Positions 1 through 8,943 of a stretch of 64,000 nt of DNA are shown here, piece by piece. Position 1 is the first letter of the stretch, and every line of letters begins with the position of its first letter. This DNA is from Ornithinibacillus bavariensis. Its GTDB lineage: Bacteria; Bacillota; Bacilli; Bacillales; Amphibacillaceae. The stretch lies in contig NZ_JBNPWZ010000001.1 in NCBI RefSeq assembly GCF_050433565.1, forward strand, positions 434,001 through 498,000, in the 5' to 3' direction. The position numbers were made by a program, and so were the translations under genes. The notes under the pieces are model-generated. The model was not told the origin of the DNA. It saw only the letters and a program-made list of their open reading frames with translations, and searched no databases.

Positions 1-154
1 AGGTGAAAATATTTTTTGGTATAGTATTTTGACTTTTTTGATAATAGAGATTAGGATGTAATTGATTGAAAGGCAATAATTTTAAAGGGGGCATGCCTAT
101 AAGGAAGATGCTTAATATATGATTAAAAAAATTAAAATAAGGAAGGTGTAGTGG

Positions 155-2071
155 ATGAAGATTCAATTTACAGGGGATGTAAATCAATTGTTATCAGGTA
201 TTACTGAACTACAAAATGATTATGATTTTGTTGTTTCTAATCATGCTGATATTATTTTACATTGCAAGGAAAATAGATATGAAAAAAATCTTCACATTTC
301 GTATCAGGATGGTAGGGGAACTATTACTTATCAAAAGCCTAGTCACTTTTTTAGAGCATTTGGATTGCTCCTTGAACACCTGCAAAAAGGGGAAATAGCG
401 TTTTTTATTGAGGAGATACCACAATTTGAAACAATTGGTCCGATGTTCGATTTATCTAGAAATGCAGTATTAAAAACCGAAACATTTAAGGACTTAATCC
501 GTAAATTAGCCGTCATGGGATTTGATTCCGCAATGCTTTATATGGAAGATATATATGAGGTAAGGAATGAGCCATATTTTGGATACATGCGTGGAAGATA
601 TTCGCAAGTGGAATTAAAGTCCTTAGATGATTACGCCCATAACTTAGGGATAGAACTAATACCATGTATTCAGACACTTGCCCATTTGGAAGAATTTTTA
701 AAATGGAATGCAGCTTATCGTTATAAAGATACAAGAGGTGCTTTATTACTGGAAAGTGATGATACTTATGACTTACTTGATACTATGATTCAATCAGTTA
801 CAGCTCCTTTTAGGAGTAAGAGAATTCATATTGGTATGGACGAGGCTGAGGAAGTAGGAAGAGGAAGGTATTTAAATCTGAATGGCTATAAGCCACGATT
901 CGAACTAATGGTTGAACATTTAGAAAAGGTATTAGCGATAACTGAAAAATATGGCCTAAAGGCAATGATGTGGAGTGATATGTTTTTAAAGCTTGCATCA
1001 AAAACTGGGGATCAATACAGTAAAAATACTGAAATGCCAGCGTATATTATCGAGAAAACGCCTAAAAATGTTCAATTAATGTACTGGCAATATAATCAAA
1101 CTGATGGAAATCATTATGAACAAATCATCGAGCAACATAAACGATTTAGTAAAACACCTGCCTTTGCCGGAGGAATGTGGATTTGGAATACTTTTGCACC
1201 TAATTACAATCTATCACTACCAGCAAGTAAGGCGGCACTTACCGCTTGTAAAAAGCACGGTGTGAAGGATGTCTTTGTTACCTTATGGGGTGATGATGGA
1301 TTTGAGAATAATGTTTACACAGCGTTATTTGGTCTACAATATTATGCAGAGCATGCATTTGCAAAGGAAATTGATGAAGAGGCATTAAAGGACAGGGTGA
1401 AATTCTGCACAGGGATTGATCCAGAGATGTTTTTTGTCCTAAATGAATTAGATACTCCTCCTGGAGTGAGTAAAGGGAATCTACAGCAAACAAATCCGTC
1501 GAAGTTTCTACTCTGGCAGGATGTTCTACTTGGACTATTTGACAAGCATGTAGAAGGATTAGAAATGCAACCACATTACGAAAAAATTGAGAAGAGAATA
1601 AATAACTATAGAATAAACCATCATGGGAATTTGGACTATATTTTTTCTGTACCAGAGAAGCTAAGTAGGGTGTTAGCACTCAAAGCAACAATTGGTGTCC
1701 AATTAAAACAAGCCTACGATACTAAGAATATGGATATACTAACAAACCTCGCTAATGTCCTTCTTCCAGAATTGATTGTAAGAGTCAAGGCTCTACGCGT
1801 TGCACATCGCGAACAATGGCTTAAACTGAATAAACCGTTTGGCTGGGAAGTAATTGATATTCGTTATGGTGGGCTAATAAACCGAATTGATACTGCTATT
1901 AAGAGGTTAAATGACTATTTAAATCATTCGATTGATTCGATTGAGGAATTAGAGCAGGAGCGGTTATTTTTTTCGCCAGATGTCCAAAACTCTACTAGCT
2001 TAGGATGGTGCAGTTATTATTATAGAATAGCTTCACCAAACGTGTTTTTCCATGTTCTACCAATCTATTGA
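155..2071 (+). CDS. Cytoplasmic GH20 beta-N-acetylhexosaminidase (GcnA-like)
   Basis: This is a 638-residue glycoside hydrolase family 20 protein. GH20 enzymes remove terminal beta-linked GlcNAc or GalNAc by substrate-assisted catalysis using an adjacent Asp-Glu pair, seen here as D229-E230 in the IHIGMDEAEE segment. The TIM-barrel region spans roughly residues 90-420 and contains the conserved WGDDGFENN segment; the remaining C-terminal part is helical. There is no signal peptide or membrane segment, so the enzyme should act on imported oligosaccharides; length and lack of export resemble streptococcal GcnA. A good ribosome binding site (GGAAGGTG, 141-148) supports the ATG at 155. It is followed 19 bp later by a lactonase and then by a sugar importer, which suggests intracellular trimming of an imported HexNAc-containing glycan. 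The family call is firm; the exact substrate is inferred. Confidence 0.85.
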   Translation: MKIQFTGDVNQLLSGITELQNDYDFVVSNHADIILHCKENRYEKNLHISYQDGRGTITYQKPSHFFRAFGLLLEHLQKGEIAFFIEEIPQFETIGPMFDLSRNAVLKTETFKDLIRKLAVMGFDSAMLYMEDIYEVRNEPYFGYMRGRYSQVELKSLDDYAHNLGIELIPCIQTLAHLEEFLKWNAAYRYKDTRGALLLESDDTYDLLDTMIQSVTAPFRSKRIHIGMDEAEEVGRGRYLNLNGYKPRFELMVEHLEKVLAITEKYGLKAMMWSDMFLKLASKTGDQYSKNTEMPAYIIEKTPKNVQLMYWQYNQTDGNHYEQIIEQHKRFSKTPAFAGGMWIWNTFAPNYNLSLPASKAALTACKKHGVKDVFVTLWGDDGFENNVYTALFGLQYYAEHAFAKEIDEEALKDRVKFCTGIDPEMFFVLNELDTPPGVSKGNLQQTNPSKFLLWQDVLLGLFDKHVEGLEMQPHYEKIEKRINNYRINHHGNLDYIFSVPEKLSRVLALKATIGVQLKQAYDTKNMDILTNLANVLLPELIVRVKALRVAHREQWLKLNKPFGWEVIDIRYGGLINRIDTAIKRLNDYLNHSIDSIEELEQERLFFSPDVQNSTSLGWCSYYYRIASPNVFFHVLPIY

Positions 2072-2090
2072 GTGAAGAGGTGGTCAAGGA

Positions 2091-3125
2091 ATGAAAAAGT
2101 TACGACATGACCTTTTTGTTGGTTGCTATGGAAGTCCTCAAGACTCAACCATTCATTGGCTAGAATTCGATGAAACAGATGGTAGGCTTTATGAGGTTGC
2201 AACATTTTCAGGGATAGAGAATCCATCTTTTTTAACGATAGATAGAAACAACGGATTCTTATATGCCATTAGTGAAGTGGAACATGGCCAAGTAATTAGC
2301 TTTAAGATAGATTTTGCTGATAAAGAATTACAGGAGATAAGCAGACTTCCAACGAAAGGATCTCCATGCTATGTAGAGCTTGGCAAAGCAAATGATTTTC
2401 TTTTCACTGCTAATTATGGTGGTGGGAGTGTTATTGTTCATAAATTAAATCAAAGTGGAATGATTGTTGAGGAAATGGATATTATCTCTTATCAAGAACC
2501 GAATCTTCATAGGTTATCCAACCTGCATACGATTCGTAATATTCCTGGAACGGATTATTTTGTTGCAACGGATCTAGGGCTAGATAAACTATATTTCTAT
2601 CAGTTTGGAAAAGAAAGTGGTGCTTTGAGACAAATCCAAGAGTTGAGCCTTCCTAAGGGAACTGGGCCACGCCATCTTGCTTTTCACCCATACCTAAAAA
2701 AAATATATGTTGTCACAGAATTTCAATCAACCATTTTAGCTATTTCCTATGATCATCCGTTATCAACTATACGAATTGACCAGGAAATAAGTATGCTGCC
2801 AAAGGATTATCATGGTAAGAGCTATGGAGCTGAACTACAACTGGCACAATCGGGGCACTATTTATATGCATCTAATAGAGGACACCATTCGATTGCTATC
2901 TTTCATGTAAACCAAGATGGGTGTTTACAGTTTTTATCATGTACGCAAACCATAGGGGAATGGCCAAGGCATTTTACCATTTCTCCACAAGGTAAATTTC
3001 TCATACTAGCAAATGAACATTCCAATAGTCTTCATGTCATGAACATACAATCTAGCGGAAAACTACAATCAATTAATGAAGGGGTGTTATCAATTAATAG
3101 GCCAGTTTGTGTGTGCTTTGCATAG
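2091..3125 (+). CDS. Seven-bladed beta-propeller lactonase (6-phosphogluconolactonase/YbhE-like)
   Basis: A 344-residue protein of the lactonase, 7-bladed beta-propeller family (Pfam PF10282). Family features visible are the repeated blade strands, the GSPCYVELGKANDFLFTANYGGGSV region, the GTGPRHLAFHP segment near residue 195 and a late WPRHFTISPQGKFLILANE blade. Characterised relatives hydrolyse sugar lactones such as 6-phosphogluconolactone to the aldonic acid. It sits 19 bp after the GH20 gene with its own site (GAAGAGGTGG), so the two are probably co-transcribed. Beside a deacetylase, a hexosaminate ammonia-lyase-like enzyme and a KDG kinase, a role opening an N-acetylhexosaminolactone is plausible, but that substrate is inferred. 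Confidence 0.8.
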   Translation: MKKLRHDLFVGCYGSPQDSTIHWLEFDETDGRLYEVATFSGIENPSFLTIDRNNGFLYAISEVEHGQVISFKIDFADKELQEISRLPTKGSPCYVELGKANDFLFTANYGGGSVIVHKLNQSGMIVEEMDIISYQEPNLHRLSNLHTIRNIPGTDYFVATDLGLDKLYFYQFGKESGALRQIQELSLPKGTGPRHLAFHPYLKKIYVVTEFQSTILAISYDHPLSTIRIDQEISMLPKDYHGKSYGAELQLAQSGHYLYASNRGHHSIAIFHVNQDGCLQFLSCTQTIGEWPRHFTISPQGKFLILANEHSNSLHVMNIQSSGKLQSINEGVLSINRPVCVCFA

Positions 3126-3252
3126 GAAATTAGGATAACGTATTGAGTCAGTTAGAAGATTAAGGAGAGCTTAGAAAAGTAATCTATCAGCATAAAAGTG
3201 GGACTTTAGAGGTTCCATTTTAAAATTTTTCCATAAACATTATAATGTTATA

Positions 3253-3281
3253 TTGACCTAATGTTATAATAGTGTTATTAT
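3253..3281 (+). promoter_or_regulatory. Sigma-A promoter of the sugar ABC transporter operon
   Basis: A -35 element TTGACC at 3253-3258 is followed by a 17-bp spacer and a -10 element TATTAT at 3276-3281, preceded by TGT (an extended -10 TGn motif). The expected start is near 3288, giving a leader of about 150 nt before the lipoprotein gene. A cre site lies immediately downstream. Confidence 0.7.
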
Positions 3282-3291
3282 TTTGAATAAC

Positions 3292-3306
3292 AAGAAAGCG
3301 CTTACT
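3292..3306 (+). promoter_or_regulatory. Catabolite-responsive element (cre) for CcpA
   Basis: The 15-mer AAGAAAGCGCTTACT matches the Bacillus cre consensus WTGNAANCGNWNNCW at every fixed position but one. It lies about 4-18 bp downstream of the predicted start of the promoter at 3253-3281, a position where CcpA normally represses by roadblock. It implies glucose repression of the transporter and downstream sugar-acid genes. Confidence 0.7.
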
Positions 3307-3438
3307 ACAGGATGTTAAAAGTTAGTACATATCATTAAAGAGGTGATGAAAGACAATATTTCAATTAGAATTACTTTTTTGAGTGCTTTTGGGGGAAAAC
3401 GAATACTTGATAATTAGTAGATTACGAGGAGGTATAGT

Positions 3439-5052
3439 GTGAAGTTTAAAAAGTTATTATTATTCATGATGATTTTCATAGTTGGAATTGTACTAGTTGC
3501 TTGTAAGAGTGATGAAGCAGCAAACAATACTGATAACGGTTCTAGTAAAGTAAATGAGACTGGAATGCCAATTGTAGATGAGGATTTAGAATTGAAAATT
3601 TTTGCTAATAAGCCAGCACAAAATGAAGATAATGATTGGAATGATATTCTAATTTGGAATCATTATCGTGATCAAACTAATATTAACGTTAAATGGAATC
3701 TAATAAATCCTGATGCACTCCAAGAAAAACGTAATTTAGCTCTTGGTGGTGGTGATTTACCTGATGCATTTTTCCTTGCGCAAATTCCAAATACTGATTT
3801 ATTACGATATGGGGCCCAGGGGACACTTCTTCCATTAAATGATTTGATTGAGAAGTATGCACCAAATCTAACAAAGCTAATGGAAAATGACCCAAGTATA
3901 CGAAGTGCAATCACTTTTCCGGATGGAAATATTTACTCTATGCCATCCCTAATTGAGGAGGATTTCTTGTCCTTACGATTAAGTGCAAGACCTTGGATTA
4001 ATGAAGATTGGTTAAAAGAATTAAATATGGATATACCCGAAACTACCGGGGATTTCTATGAATACTTAAAAGCAGTGAAGGAATTGGACCCAGCTGGCGG
4101 TGGAAAGACAATCCCTTATGGAGGAACAACAATTGTAGAATTAATTCAATGGCTAGCAGGATCCTTTGGTGTGATGAATCATGGACCATCAAATGCGAAT
4201 ATCGATTTAGACCCTAGCGATAATAGCTCAATAAGATATTATGCGACTACGGATGAGTATAAGCAGTTATTGGAATATATTCACCAATTATATAAAGAAG
4301 GGTTAATTGATCAAAGTATATTTACAATTGAATGGGGACAGTTCCTTGCCAATGCATCTGAGAATCTATATGGTAGTATGATTTTCTATGACCCTATTGA
4401 ATTGTTTGGTGAGGAAATAGGATCACAATTTAATAGTTTAGCTGCTTTAGAAGGACCAGAAGGACATAAAAGCTATAATAAGCTTTCGTCATCTGTTTGG
4501 GATCCTGCCAACTTAGTCCTAACAAATAAAAATCCAAATCCAGCTGCAACGGTAAGATGGATGGATTATTTCTATAGTGATGAAGGTGCACAGTTATACT
4601 ACATGGGTGTAGAAAATGAAACTTTTGAAGTAAAGGATGGAAAAGCTGTTTATATGGATCATATTTTAAATCCAGAAGGAGATATGACATTTGAACAAGC
4701 TATCGCCAAACAATTAACATGGCTTGGTTCAATTAATGGGATTATTAAAGCTGACTTCTTCCAAGGTGGAGAATCTGCACCACAATCTATGGCAGCAGCT
4801 GAGAAAATAGAGCCTTTTGTACCAGAAGAAATTTGGCCAAGATTTACTTTCACGGAAGAGGAAAATAAGGTTTTACAGTCAGTTGGTCAAGATGTAACGA
4901 AATATGTTGAAGAAATGCGTGACAAATTTATAACTGGTGACGCAGATTTCTCAGAGTGGGACAATTACGTTGAGACGGTTAAGAAAAATGGTTTAGAAGA
5001 TGTAGTTAAAGTATACCAGGATGCGTATGACCGATATAAGGAAAATCAATAA
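3439..5052 (+). CDS. Extracellular sugar-binding lipoprotein of a CUT1 ABC transporter (LplA/YtcQ-like)
   Basis: A 537-residue family 1 solute-binding protein. The N-terminus has a signal peptide with the lipobox LVAC and Cys22 as the lipidated residue, so the mature protein is anchored outside the membrane. The long (over 500 aa) form with the WNHYRDQTNINVKW and LPDAFF segments is typical of the LplA/YtcQ group, which pairs with LplB and LplC permeases; those follow directly. The start is a GTG at 3439 behind GAGGAGGT (3426-3433). No ATPase gene is in the locus, as is common for CUT1 systems that share an MsmX-like ATPase. The ligand cannot be read from sequence; the neighbouring GH20 and hexosaminate-type enzymes point to an N-acetylhexosamine oligosaccharide or its acid. 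Confidence 0.85.
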   Translation: MKFKKLLLFMMIFIVGIVLVACKSDEAANNTDNGSSKVNETGMPIVDEDLELKIFANKPAQNEDNDWNDILIWNHYRDQTNINVKWNLINPDALQEKRNLALGGGDLPDAFFLAQIPNTDLLRYGAQGTLLPLNDLIEKYAPNLTKLMENDPSIRSAITFPDGNIYSMPSLIEEDFLSLRLSARPWINEDWLKELNMDIPETTGDFYEYLKAVKELDPAGGGKTIPYGGTTIVELIQWLAGSFGVMNHGPSNANIDLDPSDNSSIRYYATTDEYKQLLEYIHQLYKEGLIDQSIFTIEWGQFLANASENLYGSMIFYDPIELFGEEIGSQFNSLAALEGPEGHKSYNKLSSSVWDPANLVLTNKNPNPAATVRWMDYFYSDEGAQLYYMGVENETFEVKDGKAVYMDHILNPEGDMTFEQAIAKQLTWLGSINGIIKADFFQGGESAPQSMAAAEKIEPFVPEEIWPRFTFTEEENKVLQSVGQDVTKYVEEMRDKFITGDADFSEWDNYVETVKKNGLEDVVKVYQDAYDRYKENQ

Positions 5053-5102
5053 GTTTATTAGGTTGCAAAAAGGGTTGTAAATAACATACCACCCATTCAT
5101 AT

Positions 5103-5154
5103 GGCTGGATTGGCTGAAATTATTGTGAAAAAATGGATTTCTACTAATCCAGCC
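5103..5154 (+). other. Stem-loop between binding-protein and permease genes
   Basis: GGCTGGATT at 5103-5111 is perfectly complementary to AATCCAGCC at 5146-5154. No U-run follows, so it is more likely an mRNA-stabilising or partial-attenuation hairpin than a full terminator. The 218-bp gap also contains ATTCAC-N10-GTGAAT at 5212-5233, centred near CATATG, which could be an operator. Confidence 0.4.
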
Positions 5155-5270
5155 TATTCTATTCTAGCAGGTAAACAAAAATACTCCATTGGTATAAGGT
5201 GAAATTAAGCCATTCACCATATGGAATGTGAATACCAAGTTTTTTAATAAAAGAAGGTAGAGATGGTAGG

Positions 5271-6194
5271 ATGGAACAAAGAGTAAATAATGGTTATAAG
5301 ATTAAAAAGAGTTTCATAAGAAATTGGCAATTATACCTATTCCTTTTACCTGTAGTAACCTATTTTATTATTTTTCATTACATCCCTATGTATGGTGTGC
5401 AGATTGCATTTAAGGATTTCTTTTATAATTTAGGGATTATGGGTAGCCCGTGGGTAGGATTTGAGCATTTTGAGAGATTTTTTAATTCGTATTATTTTTG
5501 GAGATTATTGAAGAATACAATCATATTGAATGCATATGGCCTGCTGTTGTTCCCACTTCCCATCATTTTTGCGCTTGCTTTAAACGAGCTAAGAAATGGA
5601 TCTTTTAAAAAATGGTCGCAGACACTCACTTATGCACCACATTTTATATCAGTTGTCGTAGTGGTTGGGATGCTTGTTGCATTTTTAGATCCGAATACTG
5701 GGATAGTCAATCATGCACTTCGGGCACTGGGAATGGAACCGGTTTCCTTTTTAACTAGTCCCGAATGGTTTCGACATATCTATGTATGGTCAGGGCAATG
5801 GCAGTCACTAGGCTGGGGAACTATAATCTATTTAGCTGCACTAGCTGGTGTTAATCCAGAACTTCATGAAGCAGCTAAAGTGGATGGTGCAACAAGATTT
5901 CAACGTATTTTACATATCAACATACCCACAATAATGCCTACAATAATCATACTATTCATTTTAAACATAGGTAACTTTATGCAAATTGGTTTTGAAAAGG
6001 TTCTATTAATGCAAAACAATTTGAACGCTGAAACATCCGATATCATCCAAACATTTGTTTATGAAACTGGTCTTTTAGAAGGGCAATATAGTTTTGCAGC
6101 GGCAATCGGATTATTTGAGTCGATGATTAATATTGTTCTTTTAATTACAGTTAATCAAATCGCGAGGAAGGTTAGCGAAAATAGCTTATGGTGA
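5271..6194 (+). CDS. CUT1 sugar ABC transporter permease (LplB-like)
   Basis: A 307-residue integral membrane protein with six predicted transmembrane segments. The binding-protein-dependent permease signature loop (EAA motif) is seen as HEAAKVDGATRFQRI near residues 201-215, which docks to the ATPase. The N-terminal half (LPVVTYFIIFHYIPMYGVQIAFKDF) is typical of the LplB/YtcP-type partner of LplA. The ATG at 5271 is preceded by a GGTAG-rich site. It is followed 12 bp later by the second permease. It forms half of the membrane channel for the ligand bound by the lipoprotein at 3439. Confidence 0.88.
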   Translation: MEQRVNNGYKIKKSFIRNWQLYLFLLPVVTYFIIFHYIPMYGVQIAFKDFFYNLGIMGSPWVGFEHFERFFNSYYFWRLLKNTIILNAYGLLLFPLPIIFALALNELRNGSFKKWSQTLTYAPHFISVVVVVGMLVAFLDPNTGIVNHALRALGMEPVSFLTSPEWFRHIYVWSGQWQSLGWGTIIYLAALAGVNPELHEAAKVDGATRFQRILHINIPTIMPTIIILFILNIGNFMQIGFEKVLLMQNNLNAETSDIIQTFVYETGLLEGQYSFAAAIGLFESMINIVLLITVNQIARKVSENSLW

Positions 6195-6206
6195 GGGGGA
6201 ATCAGG

Positions 6207-7103
6207 ATGTCAAGATTTAGTTTATCAGACCGAGCATTTGAACGAATTAACTTTTTCTTTGTATTAATCATTACAATTATAATTCTATATCCACTAATCT
6301 TTGTTATTAGTGCATCAATTAGTGACCCTCAAGCAGTAAATTCAGGGAAAATGTGGCTTTGGCCAGTGGATATAACATTTGATGGATTTATAAGGGTATT
6401 CCAAAATAAAGCGATTTGGGTCGGATATAGAAATACAATAATATACACGATTATCGGTGTCTGTTTCCATCTATTTATGCTACTTCCAGCTGCTTACGCT
6501 TTATCTAGGAAAGAATTAATGGCAAAGAAGTTCTTCCTCTGGTTTATCCTGATTACCATGCTTTTTAATGGTGGATTAATCCCAACTTATTTAGTCGTGA
6601 AAAGCTTGGGAATGGTTGATACCATGTGGGCAATTGTAATTCCAGGTGCTATTGGGGCTTGGTCATTACTTGTTGCACGTACTTTCTTTCAGCAAACTAT
6701 TCCTGACCAACTAGTAGAAGCGTCAAAAATAGATGGTGCAAGTGATTTTTACTTGTTTATAAAAGTAGTCCTGCCCCTCTCACTACCAATTATTGCGGTA
6801 ATGGCATTATTTCATGCGGTCGCATTGTGGAACCAATATTTCAATGCATTGATTTATTTATCAAACGAGAATCTATATCCATTACAGTTAATACTTCGGC
6901 AAATATTAATCCTAAATGAGGTAAGTGCTAGCAGTGCTGCATCATTAGCCGGCGGTGCTCAGTCATTTGCTGAACAGGTCAAGACAGCTTCTCTTGTTAA
7001 ATACGCAGTTATTATCGTTTCAGCATTACCACTTTTAATAGTTTATCCTTTTTTACAGCGTTTTTTTGTAAAAGGGGTATTAATTGGATCGGTGAAGGAA
7101 TAA
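6207..7103 (+). CDS. CUT1 sugar ABC transporter permease (LplC/YtcP-like)
   Basis: A 298-residue second permease with six predicted membrane spans and the EAA loop VEASKIDGASDFYLF. The sequence opens with a conserved cytoplasmic lead (RFSLSDRAFERIN) and carries the family's GGLIPTYLVVKSLGM segment. It lies 12 bp after the first permease with the site GAGGGGG, consistent with translational coupling in the lplA-B-C-like operon. Both permeases would use an ATPase encoded elsewhere. Confidence 0.88.
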   Translation: MSRFSLSDRAFERINFFFVLIITIIILYPLIFVISASISDPQAVNSGKMWLWPVDITFDGFIRVFQNKAIWVGYRNTIIYTIIGVCFHLFMLLPAAYALSRKELMAKKFFLWFILITMLFNGGLIPTYLVVKSLGMVDTMWAIVIPGAIGAWSLLVARTFFQQTIPDQLVEASKIDGASDFYLFIKVVLPLSLPIIAVMALFHAVALWNQYFNALIYLSNENLYPLQLILRQILILNEVSASSAASLAGGAQSFAEQVKTASLVKYAVIIVSALPLLIVYPFLQRFFVKGVLIGSVKE

Positions 7104-7138
7104 CCGGAGAAAGGTAAAAAAGAAGAAGGTTGAAAAAA

Positions 7139-7756
7139 ATGAATGGTATTGTAAATGGATATTACCGTTTTTCGGTATGGATAATGCGGTTTGCTTTATT
7201 AAATTTATATTGGCTAGCTTTTACAGCTCTTGGTTTAGTTGTATTAGGTTTTATGCCGGCAACAACAGCTATGTTTGCGGTTGTCAGGAAGTGGGTTAAG
7301 GGCGAGGAAGATGTACCTATATTGGCGACTTTTTGGAAAACATTTCATACGGAATTTTGGAAAACGAATGGTTTAGGACTGATTTTGTTCTTGATAGGTT
7401 ACTTTTTAGTCATTGAATTAAATATTCTACGTGCCCAGGAAAGTATCGTTTATCTTATTGTAAGTTTTACTGTAATAGTGACACTTATTTTATATGTTAT
7501 CGTCCTAACATTTTTCTTTCCAATCTTTGTCCATTTTCGACTTCGAATAGTAGATTATTTGATGTGGCCATTTATTGTTGGTGTAAAACACCCGATATTA
7601 ACCGTTTTTATTTTTGTAGTTATAGGAATTGCATATCAAATAACATGGACGTCTATTCCAGCTCTTTTCTTTTTCTTTGGAGGGAGTTTAACGTCATTTT
7701 TTATTATGTGGGCGGTATCCAAGACATTTCCCTATTATGAAAAACAAGAGGCTTAG
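7139..7756 (+). CDS. DUF624 (YesL-type) membrane protein
   Basis: An about 205-residue protein with four to five hydrophobic segments and the DUF624 hallmark N-terminus (a WIMRFALLNLYWLAFTALG-type segment followed by PATTAMF and a VRKW motif). YesL-like proteins are regularly encoded beside LplABC/YtcQP-type importers in Firmicutes; their role is unknown, perhaps transporter assembly or regulation. The reading frame could start at TTG 7130, but AAGAAGG at 7123-7129 abuts that codon and is ideally spaced for ATG 7139, so I choose 7139. Confidence 0.8.
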   Translation: MNGIVNGYYRFSVWIMRFALLNLYWLAFTALGLVVLGFMPATTAMFAVVRKWVKGEEDVPILATFWKTFHTEFWKTNGLGLILFLIGYFLVIELNILRAQESIVYLIVSFTVIVTLILYVIVLTFFFPIFVHFRLRIVDYLMWPFIVGVKHPILTVFIFVVIGIAYQITWTSIPALFFFFGGSLTSFFIMWAVSKTFPYYEKQEA

Positions 7757-7845
7757 ATATTCTAAGTGAACATTAAATATAGAGTCAAAGTATGGCTAAA
7801 TGGTAAAGAATAGATCCTAATTTAGGGATAGTAGGAGCAAAGTAT

Positions 7846-8943
7846 ATGGTGATCATCGAAGGAGCAACACTAGTAAATGGTACGCAATGTAATATTGTTG
7901 TGAAGGATGGCTTAATTGAAGAAATAACGATAGATAATGTAGTGGGTGGTGATGTGATTTCAATCCCTAAGGGGGTATACGTTAGCCCAGGGTGGATTGA
8001 TTTACATTCACATGCCTTTCCTAATTTCGAGCCATACTGTTCTCACCCTGATAATATTGGTTATACTTCAGGGGTTACAACTGTTGTGGATGCGGGAAGT
8101 TGTGGGGCAGATGACATTACAGACTTTTATGAGCTTGCTAAAGAGTGTCATACAAGAGTATTAGCTTTTTTAAATGTTTCAAGTATAGGACTTCGGGTTA
8201 GAAATGAATTGACCGATTTGTCTAACCTCTCATTTGAAAAAATTGAACATTCCTTTCAAAGATTTCCTGACTTTCTAGTAGGGCTAAAGGCTAGAATGAG
8301 TGCAAGTGTGATTGGCGAAAATGACATTAAACCTTTGAAGCTTACAATGGATTATGCGAGTAAACTAAAAAAGCCTGTAATGGTACATGTAGGAAGTGCC
8401 CCTCCATTACTAAGTGAAATTGCAGAACAATTAAGAAAAGGTGATATTATAACCCATTGTTTTAATGGCAAAGAAGGGAATACCATTATTGACGATGATT
8501 TGTCTATCAAGAAAGCAATTAGAGATGCAACAAATCGTGGAGTTTATCTTGATGTAGGACATGGAACATCTAGTTTTTCATTCGAGATTGCTAAGCAGGC
8601 TATGAAAGGGAGATTACCTTTACATAGTATAAGTACTGACATCTATGAACAAAATCGTCTTTATGGCCCGGTTTATAGTTTGGCAACAACCATGACGAAA
8701 TTTTTAGCATTAGGCTATTCATTAGAAGATGTCCTAAAAAGCGTAACAGAGACTCCTGCAAAGATTCTAAAGAAACCTTCATTAGGAGTATTAAAAAGAG
8801 GGGCAATTGCAGATTTAACTTTTTTTACTATAGAAAATAAGAACGTGACTTTAATAGATTCGTTGGGCAACAAATTAGACTCCCCAATTCAAATTAAGCC
8901 TTTTGCAGTAATTCTAGGGGGAAAATATTATGAGTGTATCTAA
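7846..8943 (+). CDS. EF_0837-type amidohydrolase, candidate N-acetylhexosaminate deacetylase
   Basis: A 365-residue metal-dependent amidohydrolase. Visible active-site residues are the HxH pair H54/H56 (DLHSHAF), K148 (GLKAR, the carbamylated Lys position), H181 (MVHVG), H204 (THCFNG) and D265 (STDIYEQN). The overall pattern is that of the Enterococcus EF_0837/Aeromonas AHA_3915 group, which is encoded next to a SelA/DgaE-like PLP protein exactly as here. RBS TAGGAG precedes ATG 7846. The downstream gene starts inside this gene (14-bp overlap), indicating coupling. In this setting deacetylation of an N-acetylated aldonic acid to a free hexosaminate fits, but the precise reaction is inferred. 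Confidence 0.75.
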   Translation: MVIIEGATLVNGTQCNIVVKDGLIEEITIDNVVGGDVISIPKGVYVSPGWIDLHSHAFPNFEPYCSHPDNIGYTSGVTTVVDAGSCGADDITDFYELAKECHTRVLAFLNVSSIGLRVRNELTDLSNLSFEKIEHSFQRFPDFLVGLKARMSASVIGENDIKPLKLTMDYASKLKKPVMVHVGSAPPLLSEIAEQLRKGDIITHCFNGKEGNTIIDDDLSIKKAIRDATNRGVYLDVGHGTSSFSFEIAKQAMKGRLPLHSISTDIYEQNRLYGPVYSLATTMTKFLALGYSLEDVLKSVTETPAKILKKPSLGVLKRGAIADLTFFTIENKNVTLIDSLGNKLDSPIQIKPFAVILGGKYYECI

